In this document: positions 10,971 through 21,329 of the stretch, piece by piece
How the letters are laid out: every line of letters starts with the position of its first letter
How positions within the stretch are numbered: position 1 is the stretch's first letter
DNA from: Pseudomonas fildesensis
GTDB lineage: Bacteria; Pseudomonadota; Gammaproteobacteria; Pseudomonadales; Pseudomonadaceae
Reading direction: 5' to 3'
Assembly (NCBI RefSeq): GCF_001050345.1
Contig: NZ_LFMW01000004.1
Location: 186,001-250,000, forward strand
DNA length: 64,000 nucleotides
Made by a program: the position numbers and the translations under genes
The notes under the pieces: model-generated
Databases searched by the model: none
Seen by the model: only the letters and a program-made list of their open reading frames with translations
Told to the model about the DNA's origin: nothing

Positions 10971-11098
10971 GGTGGCTCAGGGTCACGGGAAACGGCGGCC
11001 AGTATCCTCGCCCCGCCCGCAAAGACCAATAGCCCTATTAATAACAAGGGTTGCCCGAATGCGTTGAAGCACGGGCAATCGCTTCAGGAAGTGCTTGT

Positions 11099-12283
11099 AT
11101 GAATGTCACCTTGAAACCCTGGAGCCGCCGCCTGGCGTGGGCTCTGCCGATGATCGCGCTGCTGGCCGGCTGCGATGCGGGCAAAGACGCCGGCAAAGAT
11201 GAAACCGTAAAACCCCACGCTGTCGCCACCTATGTGAGCGCACCGTGGGAAGCCCTGCCAACCGTTTCCGACAGCGACCTGCTGGCCGGGTTTGAATCCT
11301 GGCGCAGCGCCTGCCAACGTCTCAAGGCCGACCCGGTGTGGGGCGCGACCTGCGCAGCAGCAGCCAGCGTACCGGCCAATGCCGTGGCGGTTCGCGGCTT
11401 TCTCAAGGAGCGCCTGGATGTGTTTGGCCTGCGTTCGGCCGACAACACCCCGAACGGCTTGATCACGGGTTACTACGAGCCGGTCTACCCCGGTAGCCTG
11501 ACCCAAACCGCCACCGCCCATGTGCCGGTGTACGGCGTGCCGGATGACCTGATCATCGTCAACCTCGAAAGCATCTACCCCGAACTCAAGGGCAAGCGCC
11601 TGCGCGGTCGCCTCGAAGGTCGTGTGCTCAAGCCTTACGACGACGCCAGCACTATCAACGGCCAGGGTTCCACCGCCAAGCCGATTGCCTGGCTGACCAA
11701 CCCGATGGACCTGCAATTCCTGCAAATCCAGGGCTCGGGCAGGATTCAACTGGCAGGTGGGCGCCAACTGCGCGTCGGGTATGGCGACCAGAACGGTTAT
11801 CCCTATCGCCCGATCGGCCGCTGGCTGGTGGAGCAAGGCGAGTTGAAAAAGGAAGACGTGACCATGGGCGCCATCAGTGCCTGGGCCAAGGCGAACCCGC
11901 AGCGTATTCCGGAACTGTTGGCGAGCAACCCCAGCTACGTGTTCTTCAGTGCCCGCCCCGACAGCAACGAAGGCCCGCGCGGTTCGCTCAACGTGCCGTT
12001 GACCGCCGGCTACAGCGTGGCGGTAGACCGCAAGGTGATTCCGCTGGGCAGCCTGTTGTGGCTATCGACGACGCGGCCGGATGGTGCGCCGATTGTGCGG
12101 CCTGTCGCGGCGCAAGACACAGGCGGTGCAATTACCGGCGAAGTGCGCGCGGACCTGTTCTGGGGCACCGGTGATGCAGCGGGTGAACTGGCGGGGAATA
12201 TGAAGCAGCAGGGGCAGATCTGGATGTTGTGGCCCAAAGGCGCGACGTTGCCGCAGGTGCCCGACGCGCCCGCCGGTTCTTGA
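11099..12283 (+). CDS. mltA: membrane-bound lytic murein transglycosylase A
   Basis: Lipoprotein (lipobox LLAGC, Cys about 25) that cleaves peptidoglycan glycan strands to give 1,6-anhydromuramyl ends at the inner face of the outer membrane. It has the MltA domain (GLITGYYEPVYPGS through QIQGSGRIQL) and the C-terminal 3D domain with the catalytic Asp in AAQDTGGAI. At 394 residues it is close to the family length. The start is set by AGGAAG upstream of MNVTLK. It stands alone, diverging from the cytochrome c' gene. Confidence 0.96.
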   Translation: MNVTLKPWSRRLAWALPMIALLAGCDAGKDAGKDETVKPHAVATYVSAPWEALPTVSDSDLLAGFESWRSACQRLKADPVWGATCAAAASVPANAVAVRGFLKERLDVFGLRSADNTPNGLITGYYEPVYPGSLTQTATAHVPVYGVPDDLIIVNLESIYPELKGKRLRGRLEGRVLKPYDDASTINGQGSTAKPIAWLTNPMDLQFLQIQGSGRIQLAGGRQLRVGYGDQNGYPYRPIGRWLVEQGELKKEDVTMGAISAWAKANPQRIPELLASNPSYVFFSARPDSNEGPRGSLNVPLTAGYSVAVDRKVIPLGSLLWLSTTRPDGAPIVRPVAAQDTGGAITGEVRADLFWGTGDAAGELAGNMKQQGQIWMLWPKGATLPQVPDAPAGS

Positions 12284-12290
12284 CGCCACC

Positions 12291-12342
12291 AATCGTTCCC
12301 ACGCTCTACGCCGATCGTTCCCACGCTCTGCGTGGGAACGAT
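12291..12342. repeat. REP palindromes, TCGTTCCCACGCTC family
   Basis: One partial and one complete copy of the ATCGTTCCCACGCTC/GAGCGTGGGAACGAT palindrome downstream of mltA. Confidence 0.85.
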
Positions 12343-12355
12343 CTGAGTGTGTGGA

Positions 12356-12745
12356 TTAGATCGAGACAAAGAAGAAACTCGCAATCAACGCCATCCCCAC
12401 AAACCACACCAGCGAACGCAGCATCGCCCAGTCCGCCAGGTAGCAGATGATGTACAGCAGGCGGCTGGTGATAAACAGCACCGCCAACACATTGATGGTC
12501 ACCAGCGACGCGGTGCCGGCGATGTGCGCAATGATCACCGCCGCTGCAAACGCCGGGGTCACTTCAAAGCTGTTGAGTTGCGCACTGTGGGCGCGCTTGG
12601 CGAAGCCTTCGAGGGTATCGAGGAAGGAGCGTGGGTCGTGGTTCTGCCTGGGCCCGAACTTGCCGCCGCTGAATTTGGCCACACCTGTGCACAGGTACGG
12701 CAGAAAGATTGCAATCAACACACACCAGAAAGCGACAGTCATCAC
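12356..12745 (-). CDS. MAPEG family membrane protein
   Basis: A 129-residue protein with four predicted membrane helices (about 5-22, 62-80, 83-100, 108-127). It fits the bacterial MAPEG family, including the conserved RQNHDPRSFLDTLEGFAKRA loop after helix one and the RLLYIICYLADWAMLRS segment near the end. MAPEG proteins include glutathione-dependent enzymes, but the bacterial members are mostly uncharacterised. Two adjacent ATGs give either start. The neighbour on the same strand is the FNT-type channel, separated by about 165 bases, so an operon is not obvious. Confidence 0.85.
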   Translation of the reverse strand: MMTVAFWCVLIAIFLPYLCTGVAKFSGGKFGPRQNHDPRSFLDTLEGFAKRAHSAQLNSFEVTPAFAAAVIIAHIAGTASLVTINVLAVLFITSRLLYIICYLADWAMLRSLVWFVGMALIASFFFVSI

Positions 12746-12909
12746 TCATTCCTTTTGTAGTTTTAAACACCGATTTGAGTTTTAGCACTAAAAACTCCAA
12801 GCCGCACTCACACGCTATGAGCACGTCATGCGCCGAAAGGTTCTATCGCGCTTTCGCCCGGCCTACCCGATGATCAAGAGCATCAAGCAGCACCAGATTG
12901 AAGTGATGC

Positions 12910-13797
12910 TCACTGATCCTTGTTGAGCTGCTGCGGATGCCTCGGGTCCGCAGTCGCCTTGCCCGGCAAGCTGCTTTCGCTGCGGATCTGCGCATGGCTG
13001 ATCAGCGCGAAGATAAAACTGCCGCCAATGATATTGCCCGCCAGCGTCGGCCCGGCGAACACCAGCCAGAAGTCCTTCCACGGCAGTTCGCCGGCAAATA
13101 CCAGGTAGGACACCTCCGCCGAACCCACGACGATATGGGTGAAATCCCCCAACGCCATCAGGTAGGTGATCAGGATGATGATCCACATCTTGGCGCTTTC
13201 CATCGACGGGATCATCCACACCATGGTGGCAATCATCCAACCGGAGACGATGCCCTTGGCGAACATCTGGCCGGGGTCGTTTTCCATGACCTTGCGGCCG
13301 ATTTCCAAAAAGGCCATGTCGGTCTTGGTATCAAAGATAGGCAGGTGCAGCATCACGTACGCCACCAACAAGGTGCCGCACAGGTTGCCCACCAGCACCA
13401 CCGTCCACAGCCGCAACAGGCGCCCGGCATTGGCCAGGGTTGGCTTGCTCATCACCGGCAGCACGGCGGTCAGGGTGTTTTCAGTGAACAGTTGCTGGCG
13501 CGCCAGGATCACCGCCAGGAAGCCCGCGCAGTAACCGAAGCTGGCGATCACTTTGAATGCTTCGCCATCAGGCAGGCGCGAGTTGAGCAGGCCCATCCCC
13601 ATCAGCGACAGGCCCATGGTCAGGCCCGCAGCCAGCGCCGACCACCACAACGCAGCCACATTCCGCTCAAGCTCTTGGTCGCCCTGGGTGCGGATGATTT
13701 CATGCAGCACCGCCGCGCGGGGCGGCTGGTTCTTGTCGACGTCGTGCTGCTCTTCCTGCGACAGATTTGGGGTTTTGCCTTCTTCTTGCGTGGCCAT
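12910..13797 (-). CDS. formate/nitrite transporter family protein (YfdC-like)
   Basis: A 295-residue member of the FNT channel family: six predicted membrane helices between about residues 50 and 275 after a charged N-terminal tail rich in Gln and Glu. FNT-like segments include GNLCGTLLVAYVM and the late TLAGNIIGGSFIFALISH. The N-terminal extension and weak match to FocA/NirC filters resemble YfdC rather than a formate channel, so substrate is unknown. The ATG before MATQEEGK begins the tail; an upstream 20-residue extension is not supported. It lies alone downstream of the thioesterase gene. Confidence 0.85.
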   Translation of the reverse strand: MATQEEGKTPNLSQEEQHDVDKNQPPRAAVLHEIIRTQGDQELERNVAALWWSALAAGLTMGLSLMGMGLLNSRLPDGEAFKVIASFGYCAGFLAVILARQQLFTENTLTAVLPVMSKPTLANAGRLLRLWTVVLVGNLCGTLLVAYVMLHLPIFDTKTDMAFLEIGRKVMENDPGQMFAKGIVSGWMIATMVWMIPSMESAKMWIIILITYLMALGDFTHIVVGSAEVSYLVFAGELPWKDFWLVFAGPTLAGNIIGGSFIFALISHAQIRSESSLPGKATADPRHPQQLNKDQ

Positions 13798-13872
13798 GGT
13801 GGTACCTGAACGGGGGCTGTGTTCAGGTACGACCTGTCGCCCATCAAGAGCGTTCACTGGCCAACAACAGGA

Positions 13873-14277
13873 TTATTCGACGATGCCCTCTTCCTGGAAC
13901 TGATCTTTCACGTACTTGATCTCGGTACACCCGTGGGGCGCCGGCAATCCGTCTTCGCCGAGGTTGACGAAAACCATTTTTTCCACAGTCAGGATGCTTT
14001 TGCGGGTGATCTTGTTGCGCACTTCACACGTCAGGGTGATGGAGGTACGGCCAAACTCGGTGGCGGTGATGCCCAGTTCGATGATGTCGCCCTGGCGCGA
14101 GGCGCTGACAAAATTGATTTCGGAGATGTACTTGGTCACCACGCGCTGGTTGCCCAACTGGACAATCGCGTAGATGGCCGCTTCTTCGTCGATCCAGCGC
14201 AGGAGGCTGCCGCCGAACAGGGTGCCGTTGGGGTTGAGGTCTTCAGGTTTTACCCATTTGCGGGTGTGGAAGTTCAT
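13873..14277 (-). CDS. acyl-CoA thioesterase, YciA-like hotdog fold
   Basis: A 134-residue single hotdog-fold protein. The segment PNGTLFGGSLLRWIDEEAA carries the Asn and the acidic catalytic residue of YciA/BACH thioesterases, followed by VVTKYISEINFVSASRQGD. Such enzymes hydrolyse acyl-CoA esters in the cytoplasm. The ATG at 14277 has a GGAGTG site and gives the usual start; the open frame continues 34 residues upstream without support. It diverges from ahcY, and its 5' side borders the ahcY promoter. Confidence 0.88.
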   Translation of the reverse strand: MNFHTRKWVKPEDLNPNGTLFGGSLLRWIDEEAAIYAIVQLGNQRVVTKYISEINFVSASRQGDIIELGITATEFGRTSITLTCEVRNKITRKSILTVEKMVFVNLGEDGLPAPHGCTEIKYVKDQFQEEGIVE

Positions 14278-14396
14278 GGTCACTCCAAAGCGTATTGCCG
14301 AATGATGGCCGACATCATGGCAGAGCCCAGGCCCAAGCTCTATGAGCCGTTGCCTATCAACCCCATGAGTGATCTTCATGCAGCCGACAGAAAGGC

Positions 14397-14425
14397 TTGG
14401 GAAGTCTGGCGCACACAGCTATAAT
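14397..14425 (+). promoter_or_regulatory. sigma-70 promoter of ahcY
   Basis: TTGGGA (14397-14402) and a perfect TATAAT (14420-14425) with a 17-base spacer. Transcription should begin near 14432, about 50 bases before the riboswitch. Confidence 0.8.
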
Positions 14426-14477
14426 CGTCCCCGCTTCAAAACGGTCATCTTCAGTTGATACCGTTCTCCCGCCACCT

Positions 14478-16013
<1,536 letters not shown>

Positions 16014-16023
16014 TATGCCGGTT

Positions 16024-16045
16024 GCCCGCTCCCCTCGGGGCGGGC
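16024..16045 (+). terminator. G+C-rich hairpin after ahcY
   Basis: GCCCG pairs with CGGGC with an inner CCC/GGG stem. No T-run follows, so it may not terminate transcription efficiently. Confidence 0.4.
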
Positions 16046-16065
16046 TGTTGCACCGGGTTGACTGC

Positions 16066-16130
16066 ATCGCTGGCAAGCCAGCGCCTATAGGGTACTCACA
16101 ATCCTTGTAGGCGTTGGCTTGCCAGCGATC
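16066..16130. repeat. REPIN, ATCGCTGGCAAGCCA family
   Basis: ATCGCTGGCAAGCCAGCGCC and its inverted partner GGCGTTGGCTTGCCAGCGAT face each other in the ahcY-metF gap. Confidence 0.85.
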
Positions 16131-16194
16131 GCGGTGTAACAGGCATACGAACAACCCGGCCCCAACCGGCTTTCGAGTTCCCAAGGGTATGACC

Positions 16195-17040
16195 ATGTCC
16201 CAAGACCGTCGCTACAGCTTCGAGTTTTTCCCGACCAAGACCGATGCTGGGCATGAAAAATTGATGGCAACTGCCAAGCAGTTGGCCAGCTACAACCCCG
16301 ACTTCTTCTCCTGCACCTACGGCGCCGGCGGCTCGACCCGTGATCGCACGATCAACACCGTGTTGCAGCTGGAAAGTGAAGTCAAAATTCCCGCCGCTCC
16401 GCACTTGTCGTGCGTGGGCGACAGCAAGGCCGATCTGCGCAGCCTGCTGACCCAGTACAAGCAAGCCGGCATCAAGCGCATCGTTGCACTGCGCGGCGAC
16501 TTGCCATCCGGCATGGGCATGGCCAGCGGCGAGCTGCGCTACGCCAATGACCTGGTGAGTTTCATCCGCGAAGAAAGCGGCGATCACTTCCACATCGAAG
16601 TGGCGGCTTACCCGGAGATGCACCCCCAGGCGCGTAACTTCGAAGACGATCTGCAAAACTTCGTGCGCAAAGCCAACGCTGGCGCCGATAGCGCGATCAC
16701 CCAGTACTTTTTCAACGCCGACAGCTACTTTTACTTCGTCGAGCGTGTACAGGCCATGGGTGTGAATATCCCGATTGTGCCGGGCATCATGCCGATCACC
16801 AACTACAGCAAGCTGGCGCGCTTTTCCGATGCCTGCGGTGCCGAGATACCACGCTGGGTGCGCAAGCAACTGGAAGCCTATGGCGACGACGTCAAGAGCA
16901 TCCAGGCGTTCGGCGAGCAGGTCATCAGCGAGATGTGTGAACAATTGTTGCAAGGTGGCGCGCCAGGGTTGCACTTCTATACCCTGAACCAAGCTGAACC
17001 CAGTCTTGCCATCTGGAACAACCTAAAGCTGCCACGCTAA
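16195..17040 (+). CDS. metF: 5,10-methylenetetrahydrofolate reductase
   Basis: FAD enzyme that reduces methylene-THF to methyl-THF, the methyl donor for methionine synthase. 281 residues with the MetF barrel signatures RYSFEFFPTKT at the start, SCTYGAGGSTRDRT, and the flavin/folate region VALRGDLPSG. The ATG at 16195 has AAGGG at good spacing; an ATG two codons upstream is too close to it. It follows ahcY across a REPIN and may be partly cotranscribed, linking homocysteine release to remethylation. A terminator follows. Confidence 0.97.
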   Translation: MSQDRRYSFEFFPTKTDAGHEKLMATAKQLASYNPDFFSCTYGAGGSTRDRTINTVLQLESEVKIPAAPHLSCVGDSKADLRSLLTQYKQAGIKRIVALRGDLPSGMGMASGELRYANDLVSFIREESGDHFHIEVAAYPEMHPQARNFEDDLQNFVRKANAGADSAITQYFFNADSYFYFVERVQAMGVNIPIVPGIMPITNYSKLARFSDACGAEIPRWVRKQLEAYGDDVKSIQAFGEQVISEMCEQLLQGGAPGLHFYTLNQAEPSLAIWNNLKLPR

Positions 17041-17058
17041 AGCTTGTCCGGCTGTGCC

Positions 17059-17085
17059 AAGGCCCTCGTCACTACGAGGGCCTTT
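17059..17085 (+). terminator. rho-independent terminator of metF
   Basis: AAGGCCCTCG pairs with CGAGGGCCTTT around a six-base loop. Confidence 0.85.
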
Positions 17086-17118
17086 GTCGTTTTACATGCC
17101 CACGGAATCCAGCAGTCC

Positions 17119-18201
17119 ATGAATACAGCGTCCCCGACCTCCCGACCGCAACTGGTCTACCTGGTTTTCGGCTCCGAGACCTACCACCAGGAAGCCGTCT
17201 TCAGCATCGCCAGTGCGCTGGCCTTTCTGCAGGACACCCCGGACGCCGGCGCGGACATCCAGGTATTCAGCGACAACCCCGAACCCTATCGCCTGCTGCC
17301 CGTGCGCGTGCGCCCGCTGGACGAAGCCACCCGCAAACGCTGGAGCGAGCCCCACGGCTATCACTTCCGCACCAAGCACGTAGTGCTGCGCCAGGTGCTG
17401 GAAGAATCGCCGGTGGCGATGCTGATCGACACCGACACATTCTTCCACCATTCGCCGATGACCCTGTTCGAGCGCGTGCAACCCGGCACGCTGCTGTGCA
17501 ACGCCTTCTACACAAAGTACGGCGACAACCACGAAAGCATCCTCTACACCGCCCTGCACCAGCGTTTGCTGGACATGGGCGTGGCGGACGATGACATGAT
17601 GACCCTCAATTCCGGCGTCATGGGCCTCACCCAGCAGGACGCGCACATTCTCGATCGCTCGATCGAACTGATGGACGAACTGTTCCCACATGCCCAGGGC
17701 GCCTACACCCTGGAAGAGTTCTGCCTGTCGATCGCCGCCTACCGCACTGTCAAGGTGCGCGAGTGCCCGGACCTGATCCACCATTACTGGAGCCGCAAGC
17801 AGCTGTTTCGCGCCAAGGTCAAGGCGTGGATCGCCAAGCACGCGGCCGACCCTACCAGCGCGCTGGCACTGGCCGACACACGCCAGGTCTCCGCCCACCT
17901 GCCCCGCCCGCCGCGCGCGCAGCGCCTGATGTACAAGCTGATCACCCTGGTCCTGCCCAAGCACCAGCAGCAGTTCATCCGCGAAATCCTTTACGGTTGC
18001 TACGAACACAAGAACGAATTCGACCAAGCGTGCGGCCCGGTGTGGTGGGACAAGGCGCGACAGAACCAGGAAGAGCGACAGAAACACCCGCTCGACGCCC
18101 ACCAATTGGAACACTGGTTCGCCAACCCGGTTGTACGCCTGATTCTGGGCGAGCGACGCGCAGCGATCTACGAACACCTGATGACGTCGCCGGCCAAATA
18201 G
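17119..18201 (+). CDS. glycosyltransferase-like protein of unknown function
   Basis: A 361-residue cytoplasmic protein without signal or membrane segments. The N-terminal half looks like a nucleotide-sugar transferase fold: an opening beta strand QLVYLVFGSETYH, then VAMLIDTDTFFHH with a DxD-type metal motif at about 104-106, and TLNSGVMGL. The C-terminal third is basic and helical (RPPRAQRLMYKLITLVLPK) with no domain I recognise. No other sugar genes lie nearby; the neighbours are metF and a solute-binding protein. A donor or acceptor cannot be named. Confidence 0.6.
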   Translation: MNTASPTSRPQLVYLVFGSETYHQEAVFSIASALAFLQDTPDAGADIQVFSDNPEPYRLLPVRVRPLDEATRKRWSEPHGYHFRTKHVVLRQVLEESPVAMLIDTDTFFHHSPMTLFERVQPGTLLCNAFYTKYGDNHESILYTALHQRLLDMGVADDDMMTLNSGVMGLTQQDAHILDRSIELMDELFPHAQGAYTLEEFCLSIAAYRTVKVRECPDLIHHYWSRKQLFRAKVKAWIAKHAADPTSALALADTRQVSAHLPRPPRAQRLMYKLITLVLPKHQQQFIREILYGCYEHKNEFDQACGPVWWDKARQNQEERQKHPLDAHQLEHWFANPVVRLILGERRAAIYEHLMTSPAK

Positions 18202-18264
18202 CGGCGCCCGCAGATGCTTGTGCCAGAGCTTCTCTTTAATCCCGCAGCGTCGTAACCTCAGGGC

Positions 18265-19056
18265 ATGCCCGTCATTCTCAAGTTGTTGACCGCTGCCCTT
18301 TTTACTTGCCTGAGCCTGGCCGCTTACGGCGAGAAACTGCGCATTGTCACCGAACCGTGGGCGCCCTACGTGTACGACGACAAAGGCACCATGCGCGGGC
18401 TGGACTACGAAACGACAGTGATCGTGTTCCAGCGCCTCGGCGTCGAGGTGCAATGGCAATTCCTGCCCTGGAAACGCTGCCTGGCGATGCTCGACCAAGG
18501 CCATGCAGACGGTGCGCTGGATATTTTCCACAGCCATGACCGCGACGCCTTGCTGCTTTATCCCAGCGAACCGCTGTCGGAGGTGGAGTTCGTGCTGTTC
18601 TACGCCAACGACCGCCCTCACCCGGTCCAGACCCTCGACGACCTGCGCGGCATGACCGTAGGCACCTCGCCGGGTTACCTCTATGGCGCCGAGTTCAGCG
18701 ATTCCAGCCTGTTCGACCGCGAACCGGCGCCAAGTCATGAGGCCAACTTCGGCAAACTGATGCTCGGGCGCATTGATCTTCTGATCACCGACCGGCGCGT
18801 GGGTCAGCATGTGATCAAGGCGTTGGGCCTGGAAGGCACGGTCAGCGAGGCGCCGGTCGTGGTCAGCCGCCAGCCGCAATTCCTCGCCGTACGCCGTGGT
18901 GCGGGCATGGACCTGCTGGTACAGCGCTTTGCCGCCGAGCTCAAACGCTTCAAACAAGAGCCGGCTTACGCCGCCTTGAGCGCAAAATATGGTGGAATCC
19001 AAGCCATTACGGCATCCGGACACACCGTTGAGCAGCAGGAAAGCAGCGCGCGGTGA
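18265..19056 (+). CDS. orphan periplasmic solute-binding protein (SBP family 3 type)
   Basis: A 263-residue protein with a signal peptide (about 1-21) and the two-lobe family 3 binding-protein layout: KLRIVTEPWAPYVYDDKGTMRGLDYE at the start, the hinge-like GADGALDIF region, and LDDLRGMTVGTSPGYLYG. Such proteins deliver amino acids to ABC importers, or serve as sensor or enzyme domains. No permease or ATPase gene is adjacent, so its partner is elsewhere or it has another role. The ribosome site is weak (AGGG almost touching the ATG). Confidence 0.8.
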   Translation: MPVILKLLTAALFTCLSLAAYGEKLRIVTEPWAPYVYDDKGTMRGLDYETTVIVFQRLGVEVQWQFLPWKRCLAMLDQGHADGALDIFHSHDRDALLLYPSEPLSEVEFVLFYANDRPHPVQTLDDLRGMTVGTSPGYLYGAEFSDSSLFDREPAPSHEANFGKLMLGRIDLLITDRRVGQHVIKALGLEGTVSEAPVVVSRQPQFLAVRRGAGMDLLVQRFAAELKRFKQEPAYAALSAKYGGIQAITASGHTVEQQESSAR

Positions 19057-19062
19057 TTGCTC

Positions 19063-19071
19063 TGTTATACT
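19063..19071 (+). promoter_or_regulatory. extended -10 promoter of rhlE
   Basis: TGT-TATACT forms an extended -10 without a recognisable -35. It would give a leader of about 200 bases before the rhlE start. Confidence 0.5.
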
Positions 19072-19077
19072 CCGGCC

Positions 19078-19278
19078 TTCCCGCCAGGCTTACGCCCGGC
19101 CGCTGAGGTCTTGAAAAAGGCACCCAACCCCGCTACTGCGCAGCTTTACAGCCCGCGCGAGCCGGTGGAGTGCCCGCCAGACGCAGCAGGACCGGACGGG
19201 ATTGCGCTCCCCTAAGCGCCATTCACGCCTGGCAAGATTATCCCTTTGGGCCAAGCCCTAACTAAAACAGGATTACTC
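19078..19278 (+). other. long 5' leader of rhlE
   Basis: About 200 bases between the putative transcription start and the ATG. It contains possible hairpins, including GCGCT...AGCGC near 19205-19220. No protein-coding frame stands out. Long leaders are common on DEAD-box helicase mRNAs that are autoregulated or cold-responsive; that role here is inferred. Confidence 0.4.
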
Positions 19279-21168
19279 ATGTCCTTTGCTTCCCTCGGTC
19301 TCTCCGAGGCTTTAGTCCGCGCCATCGAGGCAGCGGGCTATACCGAGCCTACTCCGGTGCAACAGCGGGCTATTCCCGCCGTGTTGCAAGGTCGCGACCT
19401 GATGGTCGCGGCTCAGACAGGTACTGGTAAAACCGGCGGCTTCGCCCTCCCGATTCTGGAGCGGTTGTTCCCCAACGGTCACCCGGACAAATCCCAGCGT
19501 CACGGCCCGCGCCAACCGCGTGTACTGGTCCTGACCCCAACCCGCGAACTCGCCGCTCAAGTGCACGACAGCTTCAAGCTGTATGCCCGCGACTTGAAGT
19601 TCGTCAGTGCCTGCATCTTCGGCGGCGTCGGCATGAACCCTCAGGTTCAGGCCATGTCCCGTGGTGTTGACGTGCTGGTAGCCTGCCCGGGTCGTTTGCT
19701 CGACCTGTGCGGCCAAGGCAGCGTCGATTTGTCCCACGTGGAAATCCTCGTGCTGGACGAAGCCGACCGCATGCTCGACATGGGCTTTGTCCATGACGTG
19801 AAAAAGGTCCTCGCCCGCCTGCCGGCCAAACGTCAGAACCTGCTGTTCTCGGCAACGTTCTCCAACGACATCACCGCTCTCGCCGGCAAGCTGCTGCACA
19901 ACCCCGAGCGCATCGAAGTCACGCCGCCGAACACCACGGTCGAGCGTATCGAGCAGCGTGTATTCCGCCTGGCCGCCAGCCACAAGCGTTCGCTGCTGGC
20001 GCACCTGATCACCGCCGGTGCCTGGGAACAGGTACTGGTGTTCACCCGCACCAAGCACGGCGCCAACCGCCTGGCCGAATACCTGGACAAGCACGGCCTC
20101 ACCGCCGTCGCGATCCACGGTAACAAGAGCCAGAACGCCCGCACCAAAGCCCTGGCTGACTTCAAGGCCGGTGAAGTGCGCATCCTGGTGGCCACCGATA
20201 TCGCCGCGCGCGGCCTGGATATCGACCAACTGCCACACGTCGTCAACTTCGAGCTGCCAAACGTCGACGAAGACTACGTGCACCGTATCGGCCGTACCGG
20301 CCGTGCCGGTCGTTCGGGCGAGGCCATTTCCCTGGTCGCACCGGACGAAGAAAAACTGCTGAAAAGCATCGAACGCATGACCAAGCAGAAAATTGCCGAC
20401 GGCAACCTGATGGGCTTCGATGCCAGCGCCGTTGAGGCCGAGAAGCCTGAAGTGCGCGAGCGTCCAGACGTGCGTAACCCACGCAACCCACGCGGTCCGA
20501 AGGGCGATGGCCCGAACGGCGGCGGTGGTGGCGGTGGTCGTCGCGACAAGGGCAAGGACAAGGGCGGCAAGGAAAAAGCGCCAACCAACGGCCGTGGCGA
20601 ACGCCCAGCCCGTGAGCAGAAGCCCCGTGAAGGCACCCCGGCCCGCGAACAACGCCAGCCGAGCCAGCCACCACGCGCCAACGCTGACCGCGCTCCGGAC
20701 GAGTTCCTCGACGACGACGTGGATAACTTCGGTAACCGCGTTGACTACGTGCCACAGGCCAAACCGGCCCAAGGCCGTGGCCGTCGCCCAGGTGCTCCGG
20801 CACCAGCCGCCACCGCAGGCACTGGCGCACCGCGCGGCAGCCAGCCACAGGGCGGTCGTCAGAATGGTCCACGCAACAGCAGCGGCGGCACCACCGGTAC
20901 GCCACCTGCCAAGCGCAGCGGCCCGCGTAACGGCGCGCCACGTGACGGCCAGGCCCGTCGCGAAGACTCGCGCAGCAACAACCGCCCCGCCCGTGACGAC
21001 CAGCCACGTTCGTCCGAGCCAGCCGTGCAGAACCCGCGCGGTGGCCCGGCGCCAAAGATTATCCACAAGGAGTCGAAAGCTGACCGCTTCCCGACACCGG
21101 AGCAACTGGATCAGTTGCCAGGCCGTCCTCGTGGTGAAAAGCCAGCATTGCTGACCCGCAATCGCTGA
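19279..21168 (+). CDS. rhlE: DEAD-box ATP-dependent RNA helicase RhlE
   Basis: Unwinds short RNA duplexes using ATP; RhlE proteins act in ribosome assembly and RNA decay. The 629 residues comprise the two RecA domains (about 1-370) with Q motif PTPVQQRAI, motif I AQTGTGKT (45-52), [16 protein letters not shown] and [11 protein letters not shown] long tail of about 240 residues, rich in Gly, Arg, Pro and Asn, is low-complexity and probably disordered; it likely binds RNA. E. coli RhlE is about 450 residues, so the tail is extended. The start follows an AGGA site, with a long leader upstream. Confidence 0.95.
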   Translation: MSFASLGLSEALVRAIEAAGYTEPTPVQQRAIPAVLQGRDLMVAAQTGTGKTGGFALPILERLFPNGHPDKSQRHGPRQPRVLVLTPTRELAAQVHDSFKLYARDLKFVSACIFGGVGMNPQVQAMSRGVDVLVACPGRLLDLCGQGSVDLSHVEILVLDEADRMLDMGFVHDVKKVLARLPAKRQNLLFSATFSNDITALAGKLLHNPERIEVTPPNTTVERIEQRVFRLAASHKRSLLAHLITAGAWEQVLVFTRTKHGANRLAEYLDKHGLTAVAIHGNKSQNARTKALADFKAGEVRILVATDIAARGLDIDQLPHVVNFELPNVDEDYVHRIGRTGRAGRSGEAISLVAPDEEKLLKSIERMTKQKIADGNLMGFDASAVEAEKPEVRERPDVRNPRNPRGPKGDGPNGGGGGGGRRDKGKDKGGKEKAPTNGRGERPAREQKPREGTPAREQRQPSQPPRANADRAPDEFLDDDVDNFGNRVDYVPQAKPAQGRGRRPGAPAPAATAGTGAPRGSQPQGGRQNGPRNSSGGTTGTPPAKRSGPRNGAPRDGQARREDSRSNNRPARDDQPRSSEPAVQNPRGGPAPKIIHKESKADRFPTPEQLDQLPGRPRGEKPALLTRNR

Positions 21169-21183
21169 TTTTCAAAGCGCCAT

Positions 21184-21221
21184 AAAAAATGCCCCGCATC
21201 GAAAGATGCGGGGCATTTTTT
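21184..21221. terminator. bidirectional terminator after rhlE
   Basis: AAAAAATGCCCCGCATC pairs with GATGCGGGGCATTTTTT around GAAA. A-run and T-run on both sides allow function in either direction. Confidence 0.95.
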
Positions 21222-21242
21222 GTCTTGCAGAGTGCCGACTTA

Positions 21243-21270
21243 CCCTGTGGCAAGCTCGCTCGCCACAGGG
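21243..21270. repeat. single REP palindrome
   Basis: CCCTGTGGC...GCCACAGGG around AAGCTCGCTC, a lone unit related to the GTGGCGAG family. Confidence 0.7.
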
Positions 21271-21282
21271 TTCTGCGGAGGC

Positions 21283-21313
21283 AAAAAAAACCGGATCTCA
21301 CGATCCGGTTTTT
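21283..21313 (-). terminator. terminator of the YceI gene
   Basis: AAAAACCGGATC pairs with GATCCGGTTTTT around TCAC. It lies directly after the YceI-family gene on the minus strand. Confidence 0.9.
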
Positions 21314-21329
21314 CAGATAACCAGCGAAT

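Noticed and set aside
12828..12926. 32-codon plus-strand frame (MRRKVLSRF...) in the MAPEG-FNT gap
   Set aside because: No ribosome site, no recognised family, and it runs into the end of the FNT gene. Chance frame.
19078..19278. Cobalamin riboswitch in the rhlE leader
   Set aside because: Some short G+C blocks look similar, but the conserved B12-box is missing and the gene is unrelated to cobalamin.
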